A stretch of DNA of 64,000 bases from Colwellia ponticola (GTDB lineage Bacteria > Pseudomonadota > Gammaproteobacteria > Enterobacterales > Alteromonadaceae). The stretch is taken from the NCBI RefSeq assembly GCF_005885605.1, contig NZ_SZVP01000011.1:1-64000 (forward strand), read 5' to 3'. The notes under the pieces were generated by a model that ran no database searches, was not told where the DNA came from, and saw only the letters and a list, made by a program, of their open reading frames with translations. The position numbers and the translations under genes are program-made. Below are positions 8,331-17,303 of this stretch, piece after piece (within the stretch, counting starts at the first letter, position 1; each line of letters starts with the position of its first letter).

Positions 8331-8419
8331 GCGCGTGATTTTTCTGCTGGAAAGTGTGTTATACAGGTGTTAAATAGCCATCAATGATGGTGGCTACATT
8401 GTGATGAAAGGGTTGTAAA

Positions 8420-9715
8420 ATGAGTGATGTGTTGAGCATTGTTTTATTAATAGTAGCGGGTGCCGTATTTGCTATGTCTGAGATTTCGATTGCAGCCGCT
8501 AGGAAGATAAAGCTGCGAGTTATGGCAGATGAAGGTAACCCTAAAGCGCTTGAAGTGATTGAATTGCAACAGCAACCGGGTAATTTTTTTGCGATGATGC
8601 AAATCGCCTTAAATGGTATTTCTATTCTTGGTGGCATTATTGGTGAGCAAGCGTTAACGCCTTATATTCGTCAGATGATTAGCGTGTTTTATCAAGGACC
8701 ACTATTGGCTGAAGTGAGCTTTATGCTTTCTTTTATTTGTTTGACGTCTTTATTTATTCTGTTTGCGGATTTATTACCTAAACGTTTAGCTATTATCATG
8801 CCTGAAGCGGTGGCAATTCGTATTGTCTCCTTAATGCGTTGGGTAACTTTTTTATTGATGCCAGCCGTGTATTTTTTTAACGGTCTGACGAATATTATGT
8901 TACGTTTATTTGGTGTTCCTACCGAGCGTACCGAGTTAGTGACCACGGAAGATATTATCGCGATGATGGATGCGGGTGCGGAAGATGGCACTTTACAAAA
9001 ACAAGAATATCAATTAATTGGTAATGTATTTGATTTAGAAGTGAGCACTATTGGTAGTGTGATGACGCCGCGAGACCAAATTATATTTTTTGATTTGGAT
9101 GACAGTAGTGATGATATTAGCCAAAAAATTATTGAACAACCACATAATAACTTTTTAGTGTGTGATGGTGGTTTAGATAAAATTTGTGGCAGTATCGAGT
9201 CTAAAGAAATTTTACGGTTGGTATTAAAAGGTGAGCTTGCGCAAATTAACCCTACACAAGTAGATAAAGACTTATTCTATTTACCAGAAACCTTAACACT
9301 TTCTGAAGCGTTAAATGCGTTTAAAATAGCAACACAACCTTTTGCGGTGATTGTTAATGAATATGCGACTGTGGTGGGTATGGTCACGGTAAAAGATTTG
9401 TTGAGCAGCTTTATGGGTGAGTTGATCACGCATCAAGATGAGGAGCAAATTGTGCAAAGAGATGAGTCTTCATGGTTAATAGAAGGGTTAACGCCGATTA
9501 ATGATGTGATGCGTTGTTTATCGATTGAAGAATTTCCTGATCGTAATCAATACGAAACTATTGCCGGCTTTATCATTTATATTTTGAAACGTTTGCCTAA
9601 ACGCACGGATCATTTTACGCATCAAGGTTATAAGTTTGAGGTGTTGGATCTTGAAGGTGTTCGGGTTGAACAAATCCTTGTCACTAAGTTAAATAAAGTA
9701 ACTCAGTTAAAGTAG
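8420..9715 (+). CDS. paeA: YtfL/PaeA-type hemolysin-family membrane protein with CBS pair, likely polyamine exporter
   Basis: 431 residues in the CNNM/CorC order. An N-terminal DUF21 transmembrane domain has a first helix followed by AMSEISIAAARKIKLRVMA, then GNFFAMMQIALNGISILGGI and LFILFADLLPKRL. A CBS pair follows (about 200-335, VMTPRDQIIFFDL, ... FAVIVNEYATVVGMVT), and a C-terminal CorC_HlyC domain ends with YKFEVLDLEGVRVEQILVTKL. The sequence reads closest to E. coli YtfL, reported as PaeA, a cadaverine/putrescine exporter. The genes that follow make putrescine from arginine, which supports a polyamine role. Length matches YtfL. Confidence 0.82.
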   Translation: MSDVLSIVLLIVAGAVFAMSEISIAAARKIKLRVMADEGNPKALEVIELQQQPGNFFAMMQIALNGISILGGIIGEQALTPYIRQMISVFYQGPLLAEVSFMLSFICLTSLFILFADLLPKRLAIIMPEAVAIRIVSLMRWVTFLLMPAVYFFNGLTNIMLRLFGVPTERTELVTTEDIIAMMDAGAEDGTLQKQEYQLIGNVFDLEVSTIGSVMTPRDQIIFFDLDDSSDDISQKIIEQPHNNFLVCDGGLDKICGSIESKEILRLVLKGELAQINPTQVDKDLFYLPETLTLSEALNAFKIATQPFAVIVNEYATVVGMVTVKDLLSSFMGELITHQDEEQIVQRDESSWLIEGLTPINDVMRCLSIEEFPDRNQYETIAGFIIYILKRLPKRTDHFTHQGYKFEVLDLEGVRVEQILVTKLNKVTQLK

Positions 9716-9757
9716 TTTGGTATAAATAAGCTAACTTAGCAGTAACTTAATATAAAA

Positions 9758-9783
9758 GATGAAACGAACAGATGAAACGAGCA
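9758..9783 (+). repeat. 13-bp tandem duplication
   Basis: GATGAAACGAACA is followed immediately by GATGAAACGAGCA (one mismatch). AGCAGTAAC also occurs just before (9739-9747) and at the end of the pair (9780-9788), suggesting a short slippage duplication between paeA and speA. Confidence 0.7.
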
Positions 9784-9861
9784 GTAACGTTATTTAAAAA
9801 CAGATGTGCGGTTTAGATGTTCAATTTTTTTTATCAATAAAACAAAAATTATTATCTAGAC

Positions 9862-9939
9862 GTAATGGTTTTATTGACCAATAATCGGTACGATAAATTT
9901 GTGCCAGACTGTGATTTCAGCTTACTGAATCACCATTAC
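9862..9939 (+). promoter_or_regulatory. candidate structured RNA leader of speA
   Basis: Three nested pairings can be drawn by eye: a closing stem GTAATG (9862-9867) with CATTAC (9934-9939), extendable to GTAATGGT/ACCATTAC; an internal hairpin GGTAC (9887-9891) with GTGCC (9901-9905); and a hairpin GTGATTTCAG (9911-9920) with CTGAATCAC (9925-9933) that has one bulged T. Together they resemble a three-way junction ending about 12 bases before the GAGAG ribosome site of speA. No known riboswitch class is recognised. Confidence 0.4.
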
Positions 9940-9964
9940 CCCTAAATTATTGAGAGATTTAAAT

Positions 9965-11875
9965 TTGCAACATACCACTGATATGGACCGCGTTCGAGCG
10001 GAATACAATGTTCGTTACTGGAGCCAGGGTTTTTATGGGATTAACGATCAAGGTGAGGTGTATGTCTCGCCACGCAGCGATAATGACCATCAGCTGGCCT
10101 TAAGTGATATCACCACACAACTGGCTGAACGTAACTTAAGCATGCCTGCTTTAGTGCGTTTCCCACAAATATTACACCAACGTGTACACAATATTTGTGA
10201 TGCTTTTAATCAAGCCATTAAAGAAGTGAATTATGAAAATCGTTATTTGCTGGTGTACCCGATTAAAGTTAATCAGCAAAAAGAAGTCGTTGATGAAATA
10301 TTAGCGAGCCAAGCAGATTTAGAACATAAACAATTAGGTCTTGAAGCCGGTAGTAAACCTGAATTATTAGCGGTACTAGCGCTGGCGCATAAAGCGAGTT
10401 CTGTCATTGTATGTAATGGTTATAAAGACAGAGAATACATTCGTTTAGCATTAATTGGTGAAAAATTAGGTCATAAAGTTTTGATCGTTTTAGAAAAACT
10501 GTCAGAGCTAGATTTAGTGCTTGAAGAAGCGCGTGCGTTAGGTGTTAAACCACGTATGGGCTTACGTATTCGTTTGGCATCACAAGGCGCGGGTAAATGG
10601 CAATCAAGTGGTGGTGAAAAATCTAAATTTGGTTTGGCGGCATCACAGGTATTAACGGTTGTTGAGCGCTTAACAGCAGAAAACCAACTAGATACATTAC
10701 AGCTTGTGCACTTTCACTTAGGTTCACAAATGGCCAATATTCGTGATGTGCGTAATGGCGTCAGTGAAGCGGCACGTTTTTATTGTGAATTACGTACTAT
10801 GGGCGTACCTCTGGATTATTTAGATGTAGGTGGCGGCTTAGCGGTAGATTATGACGGTACCCGTAGTCAATCACATAACTCAATGAATTATAGTTTAGCA
10901 GAATACGCACGTAACATTGTTATCACCATTAACGATATTTGTAACCTTTATGAGCAACCTAAACCAGCGATTATTTCTGAATCTGGTCGTTCATTAACAG
11001 CGCATCATGCGGTGTTAATCACTAATGTTATTGGTGCTGAAACGTACAAACCAGAAAATATTATTGCGCCTGAAGACAAAGCGTCTTTGTTATTGCAAAA
11101 TATGTGGAACAACTGGACGCTATTATCAGGTGGTAGTGACGACCGTGCTTTAATAGAAATATATAACGATACACAAAGTGATATTGTTGAAGTGCATAAT
11201 CAATTTGCTACCGGTGTTATTAGCCTGCAACAACGCGCTTGGGGTGAGCAAATTTCTTTACGTATTTATCACGAATTGAGCTTACAAATGAGCACTAAAA
11301 ATCGTTTCCATCGTCCGATTTTAGATGACTTAAATGAACGATTAGCCGATAAGTTTTTTGTGAACTTTTCATTATTTCAATCATTGCCAGATGCCTGGGG
11401 AATTGATCAAGTATTCCCTATTTTACCGCTATCAAACTTGCAAAAAGCAGGTGAGCGTCGTGCGGTGTTATTAGATATCACCTGTGATTCAGATGGTGTT
11501 ATCAACCAATATGTTGATGGTCAAGGCATTGAAACAACATTGCCAGTACCGGCTTGGACTAGTGACAAGCCGTATTTAATGGGCTTCTTCTTAGTGGGTG
11601 CTTACCAAGAAATATTAGGTGATATGCATAACCTCTTTGGTGATACGCACAGCGTAGTGGTGAATATGGACGAGCAGGGTGGATGGACGATAGACTCAAT
11701 CGATGAAGGTGATACCGTTGAAGATGTGATGAAATATGTACATATTGACGTTGAAGCGATCCGTGATAATTACCGTGCGTTAGCCTCATCACGTATTTCT
11801 GTTGAAGAGCAGCAAAGTATTTTAGATGAATTGGAACAAGGTTTAGCGGGTTACACTTACTTAGAGGGTTTTTAA
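9965..11875 (+). CDS. speA: biosynthetic arginine decarboxylase
   Basis: About 636 residues, the size of E. coli SpeA. It converts arginine to agmatine with PLP and Mg2+. Motifs: [12 protein letters not shown] with the PLP lysine, [97 protein letters not shown], and [17 protein letters not shown] with the catalytic Cys region. No ATG is near the domain start except 9983. The TTG at 9965 sits eight bases after TGAGAG and is preferred, with 9950 (TTG) and 9983 (ATG) possible. It lies directly upstream of speB, forming a putrescine pathway. Confidence 0.95.
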   Translation: MQHTTDMDRVRAEYNVRYWSQGFYGINDQGEVYVSPRSDNDHQLALSDITTQLAERNLSMPALVRFPQILHQRVHNICDAFNQAIKEVNYENRYLLVYPIKVNQQKEVVDEILASQADLEHKQLGLEAGSKPELLAVLALAHKASSVIVCNGYKDREYIRLALIGEKLGHKVLIVLEKLSELDLVLEEARALGVKPRMGLRIRLASQGAGKWQSSGGEKSKFGLAASQVLTVVERLTAENQLDTLQLVHFHLGSQMANIRDVRNGVSEAARFYCELRTMGVPLDYLDVGGGLAVDYDGTRSQSHNSMNYSLAEYARNIVITINDICNLYEQPKPAIISESGRSLTAHHAVLITNVIGAETYKPENIIAPEDKASLLLQNMWNNWTLLSGGSDDRALIEIYNDTQSDIVEVHNQFATGVISLQQRAWGEQISLRIYHELSLQMSTKNRFHRPILDDLNERLADKFFVNFSLFQSLPDAWGIDQVFPILPLSNLQKAGERRAVLLDITCDSDGVINQYVDGQGIETTLPVPAWTSDKPYLMGFFLVGAYQEILGDMHNLFGDTHSVVVNMDEQGGWTIDSIDEGDTVEDVMKYVHIDVEAIRDNYRALASSRISVEEQQSILDELEQGLAGYTYLEGF

Positions 11876-12880
11876 ATGTCGGCTTCAGCTAACGATGCAT
11901 TTAACAATGCAGATGGTAATGCCTTTAGCGATTTATTCACTAAAGAAGATTACTCGTTATATTCTAATGCGATGACGTTTATGCGTCGTCCTTTAGTGAA
12001 AAACCCTTTAGCGAAAGAGCCCGTGGCTCAAAGCGCTGACGTGGTGGTATTAGGTGTGCCTTTTGATATGGCAACCTCAGGCCGCTCTGGCGCTCGAATG
12101 GGACCCGATGCTATGCGCCGCGCATCGGTTAACTTAGCATGGGAAAGCAAAAAATTCCCTTGGGACTTTAAACTGTTTGACCATACTAAAGTTATTGATG
12201 CAGGCGATTTAGTATTTGATTGTGGCGATGCGCAAGATATGACCTTACGCCTTGAAGCAGCTGCGGATCAAATTCTAGCGAGCGGTAAAATGTTACTCAG
12301 TTTGGGTGGCGATCATTTTGTGACCTTACCTTTGTTGCGCGCTTATGCAAAACATCATGGTGAAATGGCGTTAATTCATTTTGATGCCCATACCGACACT
12401 TACAATAATGGCAGTTGTTATGATCATGGCACTATGTTTTACCATGCCCCTAACGAGGGCTTGATTGATCCCAAATCATCGGTGCAAATTGGTATTCGTA
12501 CTGAATACAAACAGCAAGGTCATGGCTTTAATGTCATCAATGCGATGCAAGCTAATGATTTATCGGTTGAGCAAATTGTCTCGCAGGTAAAACAAATTGT
12601 TGGTGATAAACCGGTTTATTTGACCTTTGATATTGATTGCTTAGACCCCGCTTTTGCCCCTGGTACCGGTACGCCGGTATGTGGTGGCATCAGCTCTGAT
12701 AAAGCGTTAAAAATTATTCGTGCATTGCAAGGTATTAACTTAGTTGGCATGGATGTGGTTGAGGTATCACCTGCGTACGATCAAAGTGAAATAACAGCAC
12801 TTGCAGCAGCAACCATTGCCTTAGAGTTATTATATGTGTGGACGGCTAATAAGTTAGCGGTAACAACCACTACTGTTTAG
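11876..12880 (+). CDS. speB: agmatinase
   Basis: The 334-residue ureohydrolase hydrolyses agmatine to putrescine and urea. Binuclear manganese-site motifs are present: [27 protein letters not shown] and [21 protein letters not shown]. The [25 protein letters not shown] segment is the usual N-terminal core. The N-terminus is roughly 30 residues longer than enteric SpeB. The ATG follows the speA stop codon without a gap, with GAGGG inside the end of speA, so the two are translationally adjacent and surely co-transcribed. Confidence 0.95.
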   Translation: MSASANDAFNNADGNAFSDLFTKEDYSLYSNAMTFMRRPLVKNPLAKEPVAQSADVVVLGVPFDMATSGRSGARMGPDAMRRASVNLAWESKKFPWDFKLFDHTKVIDAGDLVFDCGDAQDMTLRLEAAADQILASGKMLLSLGGDHFVTLPLLRAYAKHHGEMALIHFDAHTDTYNNGSCYDHGTMFYHAPNEGLIDPKSSVQIGIRTEYKQQGHGFNVINAMQANDLSVEQIVSQVKQIVGDKPVYLTFDIDCLDPAFAPGTGTPVCGGISSDKALKIIRALQGINLVGMDVVEVSPAYDQSEITALAAATIALELLYVWTANKLAVTTTTV

Positions 12881-12890
12881 TACCGGCATT

Positions 12891-12926
12891 GAATTCCCAT
12901 AACTTATTGTGGGAATTCATGTTTTT
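12891..12926 (+). terminator. rho-independent terminator of the speA-speB unit
   Basis: GAATTCCCA (12891-12899) pairs with TGGGAATTC (12910-12918) around a 10-base loop, followed by atgttttta. It lies ten bases beyond the speB stop codon, defining the end of the polyamine unit. Confidence 0.8.
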
Positions 12927-13033
12927 ATTAGCGTGGGTATTTACACATTGCTTTTATAGTATTAAAACCTTATAGCTGTAACCTTGTAGCGATCACGGTT
13001 AAATTTCAACACTAAGAGGAGTGTTTAATACTA

Positions 13034-13279
13034 ATGGATATCAATGTCATTACTGCTTTTTTTGGCTGGTGTCTGCTAATAAATGTTGCTATTTATAGCC
13101 TGTCGACCTTATTACTTTTTACCTTTAATGACTGGATTATTAAGCTACACAGTAACATTTCAGGTGTTAATGCTTGCGAACTCCCACGGTTATATTTTCA
13201 ATATTTAGCCCACTTTAAAATAGCGATCACGGTTTTCAGTTTAGTGCCTTATTTAGCTTTAAAATTACTTGTTAATTAG
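13034..13279 (+). CDS. small membrane protein, DUF6868-like
   Basis: An 81-residue protein with two hydrophobic helices (about 5-30 and 57-80) separated by a short loop (NDWIIKLHSNISGV). The FFGWCLLINVAIY start and the YLAHFKIAI segment fit a small conserved family common in marine gammaproteobacteria, which I believe is DUF6868. Function is unknown. An AGGAG at 13016-13020 is 13 bases upstream of the ATG. It precedes the TonB receptor by 106 bases that contain that receptor's own control region, so they are probably separate transcripts. Confidence 0.65.
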   Translation: MDINVITAFFGWCLLINVAIYSLSTLLLFTFNDWIIKLHSNISGVNACELPRLYFQYLAHFKIAITVFSLVPYLALKLLVN

Positions 13280-13308
13280 TGAGTGGCTTAGCTTACTATT
13301 TGCTAAAG

Positions 13309-13325
13309 TGTGACAATATGTCACA
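13309..13325. promoter_or_regulatory. palindromic operator upstream of the TonB receptor
   Basis: TGTGACA-ATA-TGTCACA is a perfect 7+3+7 palindrome, resembling a CRP/FNR-family site (TGTGA...TCACA) but with a seven-base rather than six-base centre. A TATAAT at 13348-13353 without a good -35 would place the palindrome near -43, the position of a class II activator. Confidence 0.5.
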
Positions 13326-13350
13326 GGCTTTACACAGCACAACCCTATAT

Positions 13351-13382
13351 AATTTATGTCATTTATAACAAGGACATAAATT
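13351..13382 (+). promoter_or_regulatory. hairpin around the ribosome binding site of the TonB receptor
   Basis: AATTTATGTC (13351-13360) pairs perfectly with GACATAAATT (13373-13382) over a 12-base loop. The AAGGA ribosome site straddles the loop and the start of the 3' arm, and the ATG follows at 13386. The stem is AT-rich, so it could modulate translation and melt easily, but it also overlaps the putative -10 box, so only part may be transcribed. Confidence 0.4.
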
Positions 13383-13385
13383 ATT

Positions 13386-15509
13386 ATGAAAACAGAAAGA
13401 ACGGTTCAATTTCAGTCTTTACTTTCCCCATTAGCGCTGTTAATTGGCGCTATATTAGCTCCCGTTACCTTTGCAAATGACAATGCATTAGAAGTCATAG
13501 AAGTGCAAGGTCATGCTCATAATACTCATTTAGCACTAGGCTCCTCTGAATCGATACTCAGTGAAGCAGGTGTTGATTTTTCAGCAGCCGGGGGCGTCTC
13601 TAATTTGCCGATTTTAAATGGCATGATGGGCGAGCGCATTAAAGTATTAGTTGATGGCGCTGATGTAACGGCCGCGTGTGCTAATCATATGAACCCGCCA
13701 CTTTCTTATATTTCATCCAATCAAATATCCTCTTATAGTGTTGTCGCTGGCATTTCTCCGGTTAGCGCGGGCGGAGATAATATTGCTGGCGTTATTAATG
13801 TTAATTCCATTTCGCCTTTGTATAGCGAAAATAGTGAATTAGGTTTTCATTCTGGCTATGTATCGGCGCGCTATCGCTCTGTTGATAATGGCCGCTCGGT
13901 TGGTGTTGGTGCGCGTATGGCAAGCGATACCTTGAGCGTTAATTATCAAGGCGCTTTTACCGACGCAGACAGTTATGAAGATGGCAATGGCGATGTGGTA
14001 CTTGATACTTTATACCGCTCACAAAACCATAGTTTAACGGCGGCAATGCGTGATGATAAACAGCAGCTTGTCGTCAAACTAACCCATCAAAAAATCCCTT
14101 ATCAAGGCTTTGCTAATCAGTATATGGATATGGTTGATAACACCAGTTATGGTGTCGTTGCGCAGTACAAGCGTGATCTTGAAAATAGTGATTTTGAAGG
14201 TCAACTTAATTGGCATAGTGTAAAGCATGAAATGGGCTTTTTTACCCCTGAAAAAATGGGCATGATGCCAATGGAAACCGATGCTGAAGATATCAGTTAT
14301 ACCTTAAAATGGCGCCTAAACTTAAGCAACACCAGTACCTTATTATTAGGTCAAGAATACTTTGATTATCGCCTTGACGATTGGTGGCCAGCGGTTGAGG
14401 GGTCAATGATGATGGGACCCAATGATTACGTCAATATTAACAATGGCAAGCGACAACGTATTGCCGCCTTTGCAGAATATGAAAATCAATTAAATACGCA
14501 ATGGTGGCTAAGTGCTGGTGTACGTGTTGAAAGTGTTCATACCGATGTCGATGACGTGCAGGGTTACAATAACGGTATGAGTGGCATGGATGTCAGTATG
14601 CCAATAGGGCCTAATAATACAACTGCCGCGACAGAGTTTAATGCCCTTGATAAAGACCGTGATGATACCTTAGTGGATGTTAGCTTACTATTAAGCTATC
14701 AAATGACTGATAACGATGAGTTACAGTTTGGTTTAGCGCGTAAAAACCGTGCTCCAAGCTTATACGAGCGATATAGTTGGGGTGTAAATAGCATGTCGAC
14801 TCGAATGATTGGTTGGTATGGTGATGGTAACGGCTATATTGGTAATCCTGATTTAGAGGCTGAAACAGCACATACCTTTAGCGCGACTTATACCAAATCG
14901 GCCAAGGATGAGCGCTGGAATGTCAGTACTCACGTTTGGTATACCGAGGTAAGCGATTATATAGATGCTGATGTGGTGAGAAGTTTACTAGGCTCTGAGC
15001 CGGCGGCACAACGCAACGTACTACAGTTTACCAATGTTGATGCGACACTTTATGGTCTTAAAATTGATGCGCTTTACAACTTTTATGAATCAAGAGCGTT
15101 AGGAAAATGGCAATTAAAAGCAGGCGTTATTAATACTCGTGGCACACGAGACGATACTAACCAGCCTTTATATCAAATAAAACCGTTGCAAACTAAACTG
15201 GGTTTGCACCAAAAACTGGGCAAATTTGACAATTCACTCACATGGCAGTGGGTGGATACTAAAACACGTGTTGATGATAATCGCCTTGAAAACCAAACAG
15301 ACAGTTATCAATTAGTGAACTTAAGTTCAAAAGTTACTGTGGACGCGTTAACCTTAAGTATTGAAGCGACTAATCTATTTGATCAATATTACCAGTTACC
15401 ATTGGGCGGCGTTAGTGTTGCACAGTTTAAGCAAGATAATGCCAATGGTTTTGAGCAATTAGCAGGGCAAGGGCGCTCTATTAACATTGCTATGAGTTAT
15501 GCTTTTTAA
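13386..15509 (+). CDS. TonB-dependent outer-membrane receptor, OprC/NosA-like (putative copper uptake)
   Basis: 707 residues: signal peptide (about 1-31, ending TFA), TonB box-like LEVIEVQG, plug domain (50-150) and a 22-strand barrel ending in SMAYAF-like NIAMSYAF. In the plug, ACANHMNPPLSYIS contains a C-x-x-x-M pair in the position used by OprC of Pseudomonas to bind copper. Barrel loops are rich in methionine (PEKMGMMPME, GSMMMGPND, NNGMSGMDVSMP). These features point to a copper receptor rather than a siderophore receptor. Known OprC/NosA proteins lead copper to nitrous-oxide reductase or other copper enzymes, but none is encoded here. A hairpin terminator follows. Confidence 0.82.
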   Translation: MKTERTVQFQSLLSPLALLIGAILAPVTFANDNALEVIEVQGHAHNTHLALGSSESILSEAGVDFSAAGGVSNLPILNGMMGERIKVLVDGADVTAACANHMNPPLSYISSNQISSYSVVAGISPVSAGGDNIAGVINVNSISPLYSENSELGFHSGYVSARYRSVDNGRSVGVGARMASDTLSVNYQGAFTDADSYEDGNGDVVLDTLYRSQNHSLTAAMRDDKQQLVVKLTHQKIPYQGFANQYMDMVDNTSYGVVAQYKRDLENSDFEGQLNWHSVKHEMGFFTPEKMGMMPMETDAEDISYTLKWRLNLSNTSTLLLGQEYFDYRLDDWWPAVEGSMMMGPNDYVNINNGKRQRIAAFAEYENQLNTQWWLSAGVRVESVHTDVDDVQGYNNGMSGMDVSMPIGPNNTTAATEFNALDKDRDDTLVDVSLLLSYQMTDNDELQFGLARKNRAPSLYERYSWGVNSMSTRMIGWYGDGNGYIGNPDLEAETAHTFSATYTKSAKDERWNVSTHVWYTEVSDYIDADVVRSLLGSEPAAQRNVLQFTNVDATLYGLKIDALYNFYESRALGKWQLKAGVINTRGTRDDTNQPLYQIKPLQTKLGLHQKLGKFDNSLTWQWVDTKTRVDDNRLENQTDSYQLVNLSSKVTVDALTLSIEATNLFDQYYQLPLGGVSVAQFKQDNANGFEQLAGQGRSINIAMSYAF

Positions 15510-15554
15510 ACGACACCGGTAAACCTTGCTACATTGGTAAGCTTTGGTAAGGCA

Positions 15555-15590
15555 AGCCCATCGTAATAACACTGTTACGTTGGGCTTTTA
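15555..15590 (+). terminator. rho-independent terminator of the TonB receptor gene
   Basis: AGCCCA-t-CGTAA pairs with TTACG-t-TGGGCT around a short loop, and tttta follows at 15586-15590. It lies about 45 bases after the receptor stop codon. Confidence 0.75.
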
Positions 15591-15633
15591 GTCGTTAAGC
15601 GCCCTCACATACTAAGTCACACTTAAGTAGTAG

Positions 15634-15649
15634 TAATCCGTTTGATATA
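15634..15649. repeat. 16-bp dispersed intergenic motif, copy 1
   Basis: TAATCCGTTTGATATA is the exact reverse complement of the motif at 28060-28075. Weaker relatives (accaatccgtat near 40130, acccgtttgatct near 44311) occur in other gaps, so this may be a degenerate genome-wide element. Confidence 0.5.
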
Positions 15650-15750
15650 AACCTTAACGCTTTGCTAATTATAGCTGTATCTTGTACCATCAAAAGCACA
15701 AGTAATAAAGTATTGATTACTAACAGACCTTTGATAAAGAGAGGTATATA

Positions 15751-16062
15751 ATGAAAAAAATTGTATTAGTCATGTTAAGCATTAGCTTACTGAGTGCATG
15801 TAGCACTTCAGTGTTAAATAACACAATGTCTGAACGACAAGTTATATTTCATTGTAATAATGCAGAAATTTTGCAAGTTCGCTTTAATGCCAAAAAAGAA
15901 CTGGCTACCTTGGTGCGTTATGGCGCAGAAATTGAGTTAGCTCAGCAACGAACTGGTTCTGGCTTCCTTTATAGTAATGGCCCCAACACCATCCGTGGTC
16001 AAGGTGATCAATTAACGGTTGAAATTGGTCGTATGATGCCGATTGAGTGTGTGGCAAAGTAG
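15751..16062 (+). CDS. MliC-family lysozyme-inhibitor-like lipoprotein
   Basis: A 103-residue lipoprotein: basic start MKKIVLVML, hydrophobic core and lipobox LLSAC with the lipidated Cys at 17. The mature domain matches the MliC/PliC fold: VIFHCNN, RVGAEIELAQQRTGSGFLYSNG-like core (RYGAEIELAQQRTGSGF) and a C-terminal strand with IECVAK, giving the paired cysteines. The family inhibits C-type lysozymes and protects peptidoglycan. GAGAGG precedes the ATG. A DUF3185 gene follows after 54 bases and may be co-transcribed. Confidence 0.8.
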   Translation: MKKIVLVMLSISLLSACSTSVLNNTMSERQVIFHCNNAEILQVRFNAKKELATLVRYGAEIELAQQRTGSGFLYSNGPNTIRGQGDQLTVEIGRMMPIECVAK

Positions 16063-16116
16063 AGTTTACTAAAACCATACAATACAACCTTATAATAATA
16101 GGAAAAGGTAATTAAC

Positions 16117-16308
16117 ATGAATAATAGAATTATTGGTATTGTTCTTATTATTATCGGCGCCGTTTTAGCTACATGGGGCTACAATATTTATGATTCTGCT
16201 AGCGCACAGCTAAGTAGAGCATTGAATGGAGATACACCTATTGAGGCATTAGCGGCAATGGCTGGTGGTGTAATTGCCGTGTTAGTCGGTATGAGCAAAT
16301 TAAAATAG
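16117..16308 (+). CDS. small membrane protein, DUF3185 family
   Basis: The 63-residue protein has two helices: IIGIVLIIIGAVLATWGYNIYDS and ALAAMAGGVIAVLVGMSKLK, joined by a short polar stretch (SAQLSRALNGDTP). This is the DUF3185 pattern, a conserved two-helix inner-membrane family of unknown function. AGGAAAAGG lies upstream of the ATG. Confidence 0.75.
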   Translation: MNNRIIGIVLIIIGAVLATWGYNIYDSASAQLSRALNGDTPIEALAAMAGGVIAVLVGMSKLK

Positions 16309-16584
16309 CAACGTATAGCTATTGATGTCATTTCTTAAATACACGCCCTAGTATGCTAACAATTCACTATAGGGCTTATACCGATTCGTTATCTGAAGCA
16401 GTAAATAGACTTAAACGTTAAATAGAATTCATCTCCTCTAGTAATTATTAATTGTTAATGTTAACTACCCGCTTTAGCGCGTTTTCTTAAGTGCTGGCCT
16501 GTTTAGTCAATGAATTTTTTAGTTAATTATCACGAAGGCGTTTATTATAGCAATATACTTTTCCTTATTGAGGTTCCACCATAA

Positions 16585-17204
16585 ATGATAGATTTTGTTG
16601 CCGTTTTTATTACTTTTTTGCCGTGATAGACCCTATTGGCACTGTACCTGTATTTATCGCTGTTACTGATAAATATGATCAAAAAACAAAACGCCGTGTC
16701 GCGTTGCTGGCCACCATTACCTCTGCCATTATTTTATTATTTTTTATCGTTGTTGGTGAAATAATGCTAACCGCTTTGTCTATCCCACTGCCTGCATTTC
16801 AAATATCTGGAGGTATTGTGTTGTTTTTATTCGCGCTCAATATGATCTTTGGTGAAAGCAAGCCAGAAGAAGAAATAAAATCTTTAGCGCTCTCACATAC
16901 AGAAACCGCTATTTTTCCACTGGCAATACCTTCAATCGCTAGCCCTGGTGCAATGCTAGCAGCAGTACTGTTAACAGAAAATACGGTTTTTAGTGCTTGG
17001 GAGCAACTACAAACCGCGTTAGTAATGTTATCTGTTTTAGTGATTGTTTATATATTATTATTGCTTTCTGGTTTTATTAGCCGACTTATTGGTACCAGTG
17101 GTGCAAGTGTTATCAGTAGAGTCATGGGACTTATTCTTTCAGCTATTGCCACCACTAATATTCTTATTGGTCTTAATGAATATTATCAGTTAATGCAACC
17201 TTAG
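16585..17204 (+). pseudogene. MarC-family membrane protein with a one-base frameshift near the N-terminus
   Basis: From ATG 16585 the frame reads MIDFVAVFIT and then meets a TGA at 16621-16623. Adding one T to the run of six Ts at 16614-16619 joins it seamlessly to FFAVIDPIGTVPVFIAVT and the remaining 193 codons, giving about 206 residues, the normal MarC length. The rest is intact: PAFQISGGIVLFLFALNMIFG, IPSIASPGAMLA and the C-terminal GASVISRVMGLILSAIATTNIL. The GTG at 16623 could start a shortened protein but lacks a ribosome site and half of helix 1. Inactivation, a sequencing error in the homopolymer, or slippage-rescued expression are all possible. Confidence 0.8.
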
Positions 17205-17303
17205 TGCATTTTTACTGATATTGTTATTGGGCTTTTATAAGCGTGTAGATTCATTGTTAATATTAACAATGCGTATAGAATAATTTTAGAGGGATTGACG
17301 TTA

